From NCBI GenBank assembly GCA_002716825.1, contig PBCC01000059.1:1-52420 (forward strand): a stretch of 52,420 nt of DNA, written 5' to 3'. Below, piece by piece: positions 17,711 through 25,995 of this stretch. The translations under genes and the position numbers were made by a program. The notes beneath the pieces are model-generated. The model did not search any database and had not been told where the DNA came from. It saw only the letters and a list, made by a program, of their open reading frames with translations. Positions within the stretch are counted from its first letter, which is position 1; every line of letters begins with the position of its first letter. Origin of the DNA: Halobacteriovorax sp. (lineage in GTDB: Bacteria > Bdellovibrionota > Bacteriovoracia > Bacteriovoracales > Bacteriovoracaceae).

Positions 17711-19003
17711 TTAGTCGACTAGAATATTAGAATCTTCTTTCGCGCCAACTTCCTTGGCCTTCTTTAAAAAGAAATCGACTTGGTCTTCCTCATTTGAGAA
17801 ATTTCCATCAGGTGCAACAACCTCTGTTTTCTCAGCGCGGTTAAACTCCCCTTTTAATTCTTCTGAAATCTTCCTCTCTAGTTTTCGTTGTTCCGTTTCA
17901 CGTAGATTTTCTTTTGGAGATGAAAAACCTGTTCCAAATAGGTCGTAGCCGTATTGGTACAATGACTTTAAATGCACTTTATTTCTTTTCCCACGTTCCA
18001 AAAACTGAATCATCGTTCTTAAAAATTCTTCCTGTTTAGGAACATGGGTCCAACCTGCAAAAAGGTACGTCATCCCCTCTTGATCAACTTTCTTCTCATA
18101 ACTAAGTTTATTAAATTCATTATAGATTTGAACTGTCTCATCAGGGTTACTCGCTTTCCATTCAAGTCCCTCAATGGCGCGAGTACGATACGATTGAGCG
18201 ATCTTACTATAACGTCTTGTGCTTAACTGAAGTCGTTGCACGAGTCCCTCTCGTAAAAGATATAGAACTTCTACCTTCGTATTGTCATCAACCAGATCAT
18301 CTGTTTGAACTGGCATCATCTCGACCACACCCATTGATTTACTTTCATCGTATGACAAACGGGTGACTTCGCTTGGAAATAAGAGCTGTCTCGTTTTTAA
18401 GATGAAAAGCTTATAAGCGATCTCATTATACGAGATCGACCAAAGCTTTTGAATCCAAGAGGTCAGACCAGTATCTTCCAAGGAAGGAAGTCTTAAATCT
18501 AAAGTAAAGAGGTCACGCCAAATAGTTTGAGTTGGGACGGCGAGAATATGATTTTTAACAATAGGTAAATTGAATAATAGGTTTTCTTCAAATGGATAAG
18601 TATAGGCGATGCTAGACAGAAACTTCAAAGAGATCTCAGCTTTAAGATTTTGATTTTGGAGGTCCCAACCAATAACTGGCTTTTGACTTTGATCTAAACT
18701 GATCTCTGGAACAAGTAGAAAGTAAGGATGTCTAACTGGTAGAGGTAAAATATAATTTCCCACATGAAAATTACGCCAACGAATTAGACTATCGGTCGTT
18801 GTAAAATCAGCCTGCTCTAGCTCTAAAGCTTTAGTACTAAGAAATGGTTCTGGAACTTTCTTGGTTTTTAAAAACCTTGAGTCGAGGCCACTATCAATCG
18901 CCACGTAATAAAAGTGGTAGGGCATAAAGGCCATCAATAAGGCACTAAGGCCTACAACAATAAGTAAGGCCAGGGGTATAATGATACGTCTCATGTAAAT
19001 CAT
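17711..19003 (-). CDS. Membrane-anchored protein of unknown function
   Basis: A 430-residue protein with a single N-terminal membrane segment (RRIIIPLALLIVVGLSALLMAF) and a large, probably periplasmic, domain. The C-terminal about 100 residues are highly charged (for example KENLRETEQRKLERKISEEL) and look helical. No family is recognised. The start could be 19003 or the ATG three codons later (18994); neither has a Shine-Dalgarno. It is convergent with the barrel gene with zero bases between the stops. Confidence 0.75.
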   Translation of the reverse strand: MIYMRRIIIPLALLIVVGLSALLMAFMPYHFYYVAIDSGLDSRFLKTKKVPEPFLSTKALELEQADFTTTDSLIRWRNFHVGNYILPLPVRHPYFLLVPEISLDQSQKPVIGWDLQNQNLKAEISLKFLSSIAYTYPFEENLLFNLPIVKNHILAVPTQTIWRDLFTLDLRLPSLEDTGLTSWIQKLWSISYNEIAYKLFILKTRQLLFPSEVTRLSYDESKSMGVVEMMPVQTDDLVDDNTKVEVLYLLREGLVQRLQLSTRRYSKIAQSYRTRAIEGLEWKASNPDETVQIYNEFNKLSYEKKVDQEGMTYLFAGWTHVPKQEEFLRTMIQFLERGKRNKVHLKSLYQYGYDLFGTGFSSPKENLRETEQRKLERKISEELKGEFNRAEKTEVVAPDGNFSNEEDQVDFFLKKAKEVGAKEDSNILVD

Positions 19004-19096
19004 ATCGGCTACTTACGGTAGATATTGAGAAAAGACTCAACTTAAACACTGTTTCTTACGATAAGTTGATTGAATTGAACGAATTTGGAGCCGTTT

Positions 19097-19768
19097 ATGA
19101 AACTTGCGCCACTAACATTTTCCATCTTACTTCTGTCTTTAGTAGGCTGCGACTCTGCGAGAGATGCTAGAAAAACGCGCTTTGACTACTCTCCTTTTGG
19201 GACGAGTAACTCAACCACAGGTGGCAACCAAACTGGTGGAGACGGCACAATCGTACTCGATAATGGTGGTGGAACAGGAAGTGGTAGTGGAACAACTATT
19301 CCAACAGAAATAGATCACTGCTCATGGGCACCAGACGGACTAAATGGCTTTTCGTCTACCAGTACTCACCTAGGTTCATACACTGTATGCCAAAGTAAAA
19401 ATGCTCAAACAGATCTTTATATTCAAATCAAGAACCCGGTAACGAATGTTCAGGTGTGTTTGATTCCGACTTCGAGTTCAGGTTCTTCATCAGTTTATAT
19501 TGGTGAGCCAAGATGTCTAATGCTCAATGATAATAAGCGAGTTTATAAAGTTAATATGATTAAAAATCGTCCGAACTTTTCTCACCTGCCACTTAATGGC
19601 GTGATGATCATGAAGGATGAGCAGCATTTCTACCCTTATCCATTTAACCAAAATGCTCTTTCACCTGATGCTTATATATTCTGCTCTCAATACTTAGCGC
19701 AATATGGCTATGGCGGATATTGTGAGTCGTTCAAATCAGTCGGTGCTTACACCTATAAGCAATTCTAG
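19097..19768 (+). CDS. Lipoprotein with Gly/Ser/Thr-rich linker
   Basis: A 223-residue protein. The ATG at 19097 has TTGGAG six bases upstream and opens a lipoprotein signal with lipobox LVGC (acylated Cys about residue 18, followed by Asp). A low-complexity Gly/Thr/Ser linker (about residues 40-75) leads to a C-terminal domain with five or six cysteines. I recognise no family. It would be anchored in a membrane by its lipid. It overlaps the opposing gene by four bases at the stop codons (CTAG). Confidence 0.85.
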   Translation: MKLAPLTFSILLLSLVGCDSARDARKTRFDYSPFGTSNSTTGGNQTGGDGTIVLDNGGGTGSGSGTTIPTEIDHCSWAPDGLNGFSSTSTHLGSYTVCQSKNAQTDLYIQIKNPVTNVQVCLIPTSSSGSSSVYIGEPRCLMLNDNKRVYKVNMIKNRPNFSHLPLNGVMIMKDEQHFYPYPFNQNALSPDAYIFCSQYLAQYGYGGYCESFKSVGAYTYKQF

Positions 19769-20652
19769 TTTTTAAGACTTCCTGAAACAAGTTTACCACC
19801 GCGATAGAGATGATAAAGCTCTCCGTCGAGTGTGGGAAAAGCCATAAGTGGAATAATCTTTCTTGTTTCAGCTTCACCATCTGATTCTTTTTCGAACTCA
19901 ACACAAATGATAAAATAGTAAAAGCTTATATTATTATGCTGGTAGGCTTTGATATAAGTGAAGAGTTGATCTCCATCATCATCTTCATCCGTGTAAATTT
20001 CATCTGGGTCTTCGAGTGTTGTTTTAAAGTATTTCTCGTAGAGATCAAATTGCTCAAACGGTATATCCGCTGCTGTTCGATCTTGTAAAAGTCTTGCTAG
20101 AAATGCTGACTTCTTGGCTTCGATCGCGCTTAATGCTTCTTGTTCCACTTCCAGATCGATGGCTCCCGCTGGCAGATCATCGCGCGAAATAAACTCGTCA
20201 GGATCAACAATTCGCTCACCGCTTCTAAATTGATTAATAAATTCTTCACTTCTTGTGGCGGAAGCTAGCAAGATGAAACTTGGTTGCCTCTCAAAAAGGT
20301 GACACATGATGACGGCGTAAAATGGTCTCTCAATGGCAAAGTTCTTGATGAAGACAAAAAGATCTTCTCCAATCTCATTTTGCCAGCGCCAAATTTCATC
20401 AGGACGACTCAAAGCTTTATCCATGACATTGGCATCACTAATCATGGTTTTGCAGTCTTCATTTGCAATATCAAGAAGAGAGCGAGTTTCTCTTTCTCTA
20501 TTTTCATACCATGCAACAATGGGAGCGTAATATTGTTCGATGCATTTTTCTCCACAAAACCCGCGTGGAGAGCCTTCTTCAACGAACAAAAGCTCTTCGA
20601 TATCGTGAAGAGCTTTTTTACAATGATTACAAAAATAAACTGTACGATTCAA
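19765..20652 (-). CDS. Zinc-finger protein of unknown function
   Basis: A 295-residue cytoplasmic protein. The N terminus has a four-cysteine zinc site, C8-x2-C11 and C33-x3-C37 (FCNHCKK and FCGEKC), of the TRASH/MYM type. The rest is acidic, with a patch TDEDDDGDQ near residue 225, and no further motif I recognise. It follows the outer-membrane gene at 20668 after 15 bases, so the two are probably co-transcribed. The pairing of a cytoplasmic zinc protein with an outer-membrane protein is unexplained. Confidence 0.8.
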   Translation of the reverse strand: MNRTVYFCNHCKKALHDIEELLFVEEGSPRGFCGEKCIEQYYAPIVAWYENRERETRSLLDIANEDCKTMISDANVMDKALSRPDEIWRWQNEIGEDLFVFIKNFAIERPFYAVIMCHLFERQPSFILLASATRSEEFINQFRSGERIVDPDEFISRDDLPAGAIDLEVEQEALSAIEAKKSAFLARLLQDRTAADIPFEQFDLYEKYFKTTLEDPDEIYTDEDDDGDQLFTYIKAYQHNNISFYYFIICVEFEKESDGEAETRKIIPLMAFPTLDGELYHLYRGGKLVSGSLKN

Positions 20653-20667
20653 AAATCCGCCAAGTGC

Positions 20668-21582
20668 TTAAAGGGCCAGGCTAAGTCCTGCAAAAAGTGA
20701 ACTACCATAGCTCCCAGGAAGATTCCAAAGTCTTGCGGCCAAGAGATCTTCGTCTTTAAGTCGCTTTGATCTAAAAACGGCACCCATATCAAGTGAGATT
20801 GTCGGTGATAGGGCCAATTGCATTGATGGAGCTATCGTACCAAAAGAAATTTTATCCGTTAGTGCAAAGTCGCCTTCGCCTGAACCAACGCTAACTGTTG
20901 CACCCTCGATGGCAAAGCGAATATCAGGTGAAACCATCCATCCAAGTGAGGCTGACAATCGTTGAATATTACCAATACTTAGCTCAGTTGCATTTTTTGG
21001 ACTTCCGGTCATCCACAAGCGGTAACCAAGACCAAAAACTAAGGGACCAAAGCGCTTCGCCGTTTCAACGCCAACGATTTTGTCGGTGCGAGACGTAGCA
21101 AAATCCGAGTCTTTTTGAGCGATGTTCGCACCTGCGACAAAGTCCATTGAAGCACGCTCACCTGCCCCACCAAACTCAATCCAATTAATTCCAATAATGG
21201 CCTGGGGATTTCCATTTTGCGATGAGCCCTGACCAAGACTTGAACTTGAATCGAATGAGCCCAAGGCCCAAGAAGCATCTAACCAAATATTATAGGAAGT
21301 CTCAAAGTGAGCATCAAAACGTGTAACGTTGATTTTACCCGACTTTGTACCAACTTCTGCATCAAGCACACCATACTTAGCCGAAAGCTCAAACATACCT
21401 GATGGGGCCGAATTTCTTCTCACCATCGAGGCTTGGCCACTTGATGTCGCCGCTGGCGCTATACGCTTAATCTTAGTCGGCGCAGGAGCAGGAGCTTCAA
21501 CTGATTCTGTATAATCAACTAAAGCGAAGGAATACTTTGAGATGAGAAATAAAGCAAAAAATAAGAGCAGGTTCTTCTTCAT
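20668..21582 (-). CDS. Outer-membrane beta-barrel protein
   Basis: A 304-residue protein with a signal peptide (MKKNLLLFFALFLISKYSFA), a short Pro/Ala-rich segment (residues 28-42) and then alternating polar and hydrophobic strands to the end (SSLFAGLSLAL). The pattern suggests a medium-size barrel of about 10-12 strands. AGGA lies about six bases upstream of the ATG. Function unknown; first gene of a two-gene unit with the zinc-finger protein. Confidence 0.8.
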   Translation of the reverse strand: MKKNLLLFFALFLISKYSFALVDYTESVEAPAPAPTKIKRIAPAATSSGQASMVRRNSAPSGMFELSAKYGVLDAEVGTKSGKINVTRFDAHFETSYNIWLDASWALGSFDSSSSLGQGSSQNGNPQAIIGINWIEFGGAGERASMDFVAGANIAQKDSDFATSRTDKIVGVETAKRFGPLVFGLGYRLWMTGSPKNATELSIGNIQRLSASLGWMVSPDIRFAIEGATVSVGSGEGDFALTDKISFGTIAPSMQLALSPTISLDMGAVFRSKRLKDEDLLAARLWNLPGSYGSSLFAGLSLAL

Positions 21583-21713
21583 GACAAATCCTATGTCAAA
21601 GCCTGGGTTTTCATAACCCGTTAGCTCTATTTAACCATAAACCGGTCAAAAGAATCAAATGCAGTAAAGACCGAGCAAAACTCTCCGCCTAGGTATTACT
21701 TGACTGGAAAGGC

Positions 21714-22115
21714 TTGCCCTCTGCAGTTTCATGGGCAAAACAAGCTAACATAGTAAGACGTAGTCTAGGATGGGCTACTGGATCCGGAGAATTCTACTTG
21801 GAAATATTTAAACGCTCACCCGATCACACCATAAAATCACTTATAGAATGGGGCACACAAGGCCATTATCCACTTTTTGATCGCGATTGGCTGGAAGCAC
21901 TTAATACAGTTCCAGGCAAGCGCCTACGGGCCCTATCTACAAATCAAAAGAGCAAAGTTAAAACGATCTTAAAACGTCTGTCGGGACAAACCAGTTTTGA
22001 GCGCAAGCGCACCGTTTTGTTCTCACTGTCACACGAAGACCGCTCAGCATTTATTCGAGCTTTTATGAGCGCTGTTGAGCATAAGATTTTGGATACATCA
22101 CCGGAGCTTCATTAA
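21714..22115 (+). CDS. Small protein, first gene of a coupled trio
   Basis: A 133-residue cytoplasmic protein, rich in basic residues, with no recognised family. The start is TTG, the only usable start codon after the in-frame stop at 21690, and GGAAAGG lies just upstream. A motif such as HEDRSAFIRAFMSAVEH at the end suggests a helical domain. Its stop overlaps the next ATG (TAATG), so it is translationally coupled to the small exported protein and then to the coiled-coil/Hsp20 protein. Confidence 0.7.
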   Translation: MPSAVSWAKQANIVRRSLGWATGSGEFYLEIFKRSPDHTIKSLIEWGTQGHYPLFDRDWLEALNTVPGKRLRALSTNQKSKVKTILKRLSGQTSFERKRTVLFSLSHEDRSAFIRAFMSAVEHKILDTSPELH

Positions 22116-22423
22116 TGAGAATTCTAGGACTTCTTATTTTGATGGCAATCGCGACTCAGGTTCAGGCGGAGTATCGTGTCTACCAATACCAAGTCATTTC
22201 AAAGTTTCCGGGAGACTATCAAGCTAAGCCTCACGTGGTTACATCAACCCTAGACCCAGTTTCTTATCTCGCCTATCACGGCGGAGAAACTTCTATAGCA
22301 GTTGATCTCATGCGCTCATGGACATGCGTCGGGCACACAGGCGGACTACAGGACTATTGTCAAAGTCCAGTTGAACGCGCCATTGCTCAGGAAAAACAAC
22401 AGACGGCCGAGGTAGCACAGTAG
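22115..22423 (+). CDS. Small exported protein, middle of the coupled trio
   Basis: A 102-residue protein with a short signal peptide (MRILGLLILMAIATQVQA). The mature part has two cysteines (in SWTCVGHTG and QDYCQSP) that could form a disulfide. No family is recognised. It starts inside the stop of the preceding gene (TAATG) and its stop overlaps the GTG of the following gene (TAGTG). Confidence 0.75.
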   Translation: MRILGLLILMAIATQVQAEYRVYQYQVISKFPGDYQAKPHVVTSTLDPVSYLAYHGGETSIAVDLMRSWTCVGHTGGLQDYCQSPVERAIAQEKQQTAEVAQ

Positions 22424-23589
22424 TGAAGATAGACGATGCCAATACAAACACTCTAAAGGGGCTAACCAATAACCAAAGAAATTTGGTCGCTGCTAAAGAG
22501 CGTGAAATTGACGAAGTTAAAGAGCACTATGAGCTTAAGAAGCTTGATGAAAGAGTGAATGGGCAAAATGAATTATATGAAGTTAAAGATGCTCATAAAA
22601 GAGAAATATTAGAAGCAGTTGATCAAAAGTCTTCTCGCCTCACAAGTATGCAGCAAAGTTTGAAAGATGATCTTACTAGGCTTGAAAAAGAAAAAGCCAT
22701 TTTGGCTGAACAAGCTAAGCTCGATCGCGATGCCAGTCTGATTACTAGCTCTGTTGATCAAGACGAACTGATTCAAGAGGGGCTTGAGCGCTCACGAGAA
22801 ATTGGTCAGCGGGCCAACCGCGAAGTTGCAAAGCTTATAAAAGATAGTCAATGGGAGGTTGCTAAGGCTTCAGAGGATGCCAAGCGAAACCTAGACAGTG
22901 CTATTAAACAAAATGATAACAAGCTTGCCGATCGTACACGTGAGAAAAAGATTCAATTCACAACCACTGAGATCGAGCATAAAAATAAGCTTGAACAATT
23001 AAAAAGCGAGTACGATAAAAACTCGAGGCAGGTCAATCGCCTTAACTTCGTAGAAAAAAGCAACAAAGAACAAAGCCATCTTAAAGACCTACGCTCACTT
23101 GAAGAACAGCATAATTATCTTCTCAAGGAAAAGCGAAACCAATTCCAACAGAAGTTCGCTCACCTAGAATCCGAACATAATGAGATCATGAATAGGACTG
23201 AAGCGAAGTTCAAAGAACAACTAGTAAGCCTGAGTAATGACTATGCCAGCAAGCGGGCCGCCGCCGAAAAACGCAGCGATGATCCATTTTATAATCTTCA
23301 CCGCTTGAGCCACAGGGTCGAGGAACTTCCAGATAGCTATATTATCTCTATGGAAATACCGGAGCACGAGGCAGATGATGTCCTTATCTCGGGCAGAAAT
23401 AGAGATATCAAACTCACTTTAAGTCGTCGCTTTAGCGAGCGCCTCGAAAGTGAAGAAGGCAGTGTCGATGTCAACAAACGCTCAGAGAGTTTTACTAAAG
23501 AGTTCCAAGTGGCCGACATCGTCAATCCGAAGTCCGTGACAAGAAAATACGAAAACGGTGTTCTTAGCTTTAAGATCTCGAAAGCTTAA
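22423..23589 (+). CDS. Long coiled coil fused to an Hsp20/alpha-crystallin-like domain
   Basis: A 388-residue cytoplasmic protein. Residues about 1-285 are a nearly continuous charged coiled coil. Residues about 290-388 resemble an alpha-crystallin domain: SYIISMEIPEHEADDVLI is followed by a strand region and the typical closing motif ENGVLSFKISKA (compare ENGVL in Hsp20). Typical Hsp20 proteins are 140-170 residues with short, disordered arms, so a long N-terminal coiled coil is unusual. The start is GTG, coupled to the upstream stop (TAGTG). It could be a structural or holdase scaffold. The domain call comes from motif recognition only. Confidence 0.85.
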   Translation: MKIDDANTNTLKGLTNNQRNLVAAKEREIDEVKEHYELKKLDERVNGQNELYEVKDAHKREILEAVDQKSSRLTSMQQSLKDDLTRLEKEKAILAEQAKLDRDASLITSSVDQDELIQEGLERSREIGQRANREVAKLIKDSQWEVAKASEDAKRNLDSAIKQNDNKLADRTREKKIQFTTTEIEHKNKLEQLKSEYDKNSRQVNRLNFVEKSNKEQSHLKDLRSLEEQHNYLLKEKRNQFQQKFAHLESEHNEIMNRTEAKFKEQLVSLSNDYASKRAAAEKRSDDPFYNLHRLSHRVEELPDSYIISMEIPEHEADDVLISGRNRDIKLTLSRRFSERLESEEGSVDVNKRSESFTKEFQVADIVNPKSVTRKYENGVLSFKISKA

Positions 23590-24311
23590 CTATCAATTAC
23601 TTCTGCATGATGATCTGAAAGGTGAAAGTGTACCTTTTCAACCTGAACGATCGTATTGATAGAATCAACCAACTCACGGATTTTGCGCGGATGAACAGTT
23701 AAATAGATAGTGAGAATTCTTTCATTATTTTCAATATCAATAATCTCTTCACTCATCTCTTCAATTGTATTGGTCTCATTTAAAATGAGTTCTTTTACGC
23801 TCTCAGTAACCCTACCCTTCGACAGAATTTCTAAACGGTAGTGACAATTATCACGCTCCATCTCAAATAATTTATAAAGAGGACCAAGAAGTTTTAAGAC
23901 GATCAAGCTTGTAACGGTAAAGATCGCTGCAATTAATGGATAGCCCGAGCCAACGGTTACACCAATTGCGGCAACAACCCAGATGGTCGCCGCTGTCGTA
24001 AGACCGACTACTCCGCCTCGCCCTTGAATGATAGCGCCTGCACCCAAAAATCCGATACCACTAACAATTTGGGCAGGAATTCTTGACGCGTCCACGTAAC
24101 CAGCTGCATCATTTCGAGCGAGTAACGATACCGCCGTATAAAGAGTTGCCCCAATACAAATCAACATATTGGTTTTAATACCAGCAGCTTTCATCTTTTT
24201 TTCTCGGTCATAACCGATCAAACCGCCGAGTACAAAGGAGGTTACGATCTCGATCCCAAGACCTAGGTAGACGCTAACTTCGCCGAGTAATTCAATATGG
24301 ACTTTCTGCAT
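23586..24311 (-). CDS. MgtC/SapB-family membrane protein
   Basis: A 241-residue protein. The N-terminal half has four or five membrane segments with MgtC signatures: GGLIGYDREKKMKAAGIKTN, SGIGFLGAGAII and GLTTAATIWVVAAIGVTVGSG. The C-terminal part (about 150-241) is a soluble ACT-like regulatory tail. Family members help cells cope with low magnesium and modulate membrane physiology; the exact role is unknown here. It overlaps the coiled-coil gene by four bases at the stops (TTAA). A distant AGGAC is the only Shine-Dalgarno candidate. Confidence 0.92.
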   Translation of the reverse strand: MQKVHIELLGEVSVYLGLGIEIVTSFVLGGLIGYDREKKMKAAGIKTNMLICIGATLYTAVSLLARNDAAGYVDASRIPAQIVSGIGFLGAGAIIQGRGGVVGLTTAATIWVVAAIGVTVGSGYPLIAAIFTVTSLIVLKLLGPLYKLFEMERDNCHYRLEILSKGRVTESVKELILNETNTIEEMSEEIIDIENNERILTIYLTVHPRKIRELVDSINTIVQVEKVHFHLSDHHAEVIDS

Positions 24312-24378
24312 GGAGGCTTTGTCCTTCTTTTTATGTCATAATAGTAATGCTTCATAATATCATACAGCCAATGGACCG

Positions 24379-25506
24379 ATGATGAAAAGACCTATGCTTT
24401 TAAACTTTCTTTGTGTCGTCACTGAAGATTGGATAAGTGTTCGTGCAGCTATCACCATGCGGGAAAACCCAATGGCCAATAAGTTTGCAAAGAGTAATTT
24501 AAACTCTGAAGAAGCTGACCCGCGAATGCCTATTCAGGCCCTTCGTTTACTTCGCTCTTATGAGTTTAAGATGAAGCTTGTTGGACTCGACTCCAAACAA
24601 GATGTGGTTTTCACAAAGGTCTATGACTCAGACGTTCTAGGTGACTTTAGGTTTAAAATTCCGCTAACTGAACAAACAAGAAAAATAGAAGCTTTTCAAG
24701 TCTATGAGGTTGGCAGACGCGAAGGCCTTGAACTTCAACTGGGAACGACACTTCCGCTTAAAATTCCTGATCCAAGAAAAATTATTATTTGTGATTTCGA
24801 TAAAACATTAGTCGACACCAGGTATTCGACCACTAAAGAATTATATAATTCACTGACAAAACCTCTACAACATTTTCCGACACTTCAAAATAGTCTCGAA
24901 GTACTTCATAAAAATATTGATGATGGCTTCAACCCTTTTATCCTATCTGCTTCGCCTCATTTTTATGAAGAGGCGATGCGTGACTGGTTATATCAGCACC
25001 GTGTTTATACCGCGGGCATATTTTTGAAAGACTACCGAAAAGTATTATCTTTTCTTGATGGTGACCTAACGCCTAAGGATTTAAAAGTTCAAGGTTTATA
25101 CAAGCTCAATCATCTGCTCGACATTCTGGGTATGACGGGTGTGCCAGATGAGTTAGTTCTGATGGGTGATAATTTTGAAAGCGATCCTGTTATTTACTTA
25201 ACCCTTTCAATGATATTACTGGGTGATCAAGAACCATGGCAGCTTTGGCGAGCGCTTAAGGCCAACGACGCATTTCAATTATCAAAGCGTCAGGATGCAA
25301 ATTTCCTAGATAAACTCTATCAACTTTCAAATCAACTTGAACGACGTCAGAATCAAAATAAATCAAAGACAAGAATTAAGATTTATATTCGAAGACAAAA
25401 TGAGAAAGATACACTCAGCGTACCAGATTTTTGTAGACCAAGAATTAACCTTATTGAATTATACGATGGCAAGCCATTTAAAGAGCCCGCCATCGCTCAT
25501 ATTTAG
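24379..25506 (+). CDS. App1-like HAD phosphatase (DUF2183 type)
   Basis: A 375-residue protein without a signal peptide. The N-terminal about 130 residues are a separate beta-rich part. The catalytic part has HAD motifs in App1 form: CDFDKTLVDT (Asp139 and Asp141), LSASP (about 190) and LMGDNFESDP (about 264). The C-terminal about 90 residues are basic. App1 enzymes dephosphorylate phosphatidic acid in yeast; bacterial relatives are poorly characterised, so lipid phosphatase is a guess. It overlaps the opposing gene by four bases at the stops (TTAG). A second App1-like protein is at 41629. Confidence 0.88.
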   Translation: MMKRPMLLNFLCVVTEDWISVRAAITMRENPMANKFAKSNLNSEEADPRMPIQALRLLRSYEFKMKLVGLDSKQDVVFTKVYDSDVLGDFRFKIPLTEQTRKIEAFQVYEVGRREGLELQLGTTLPLKIPDPRKIIICDFDKTLVDTRYSTTKELYNSLTKPLQHFPTLQNSLEVLHKNIDDGFNPFILSASPHFYEEAMRDWLYQHRVYTAGIFLKDYRKVLSFLDGDLTPKDLKVQGLYKLNHLLDILGMTGVPDELVLMGDNFESDPVIYLTLSMILLGDQEPWQLWRALKANDAFQLSKRQDANFLDKLYQLSNQLERRQNQNKSKTRIKIYIRRQNEKDTLSVPDFCRPRINLIELYDGKPFKEPAIAHI

Positions 25507-25985
25507 AAGAGTTTAATCTCGCCTCTTGCGATTTGTGCGCGATCAAAGAGCATCGACTTTCGATATAAAAACCCCGCATGCTCCGATTTAAATGGGACTT
25601 CATTATCAGTGTCTAGAACTTCTGGAAGACTTCCGTCAACATTTTGCAATGAGTGTTTTGTCTGGGCATGAACCACAAAAATAAGATGATTAAAAGTTGT
25701 CCAGCCATCGCGAGGAACACTGACTGAGTCGACTTGAGCTACGCCATTTGCGTCAATACTATAAGTCAGCGGTCCTTTTAAAATTTTTCGAACCTTGGCA
25801 ATTTGCCCCGGGGTTTCAAGCGTTGCAGGTCGTGCTGAAACATAATAAACGCTGAGACGCTTACCTTTAAAAGCCGAAAGCCCTGTTACTCGGAAACTAT
25901 CAACTTCAATTTCACCAGCTGCAAAAGCAAAACTTGAAAAAATCAGTACAAAAATAAGTGAGCATATCTGAGACATCTTTTTCAT
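25503..25985 (-). CDS. Exported protein of unknown function
   Basis: A 160-residue protein with a signal peptide (MKKMSQICSLIFVLIFSSFAFA). AAGGGGG lies upstream of the ATG. The mature part is a beta-rich domain with GWTTFNHLIFVVHAQ in the middle; no family is recognised. It follows the 562-aa exported protein by ten bases, so the two are one transcript. Probably periplasmic. Confidence 0.8.
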   Translation of the reverse strand: MKKMSQICSLIFVLIFSSFAFAAGEIEVDSFRVTGLSAFKGKRLSVYYVSARPATLETPGQIAKVRKILKGPLTYSIDANGVAQVDSVSVPRDGWTTFNHLIFVVHAQTKHSLQNVDGSLPEVLDTDNEVPFKSEHAGFLYRKSMLFDRAQIARGEIKLF

Positions 25986-25995
25986 TTTGTCCCCC

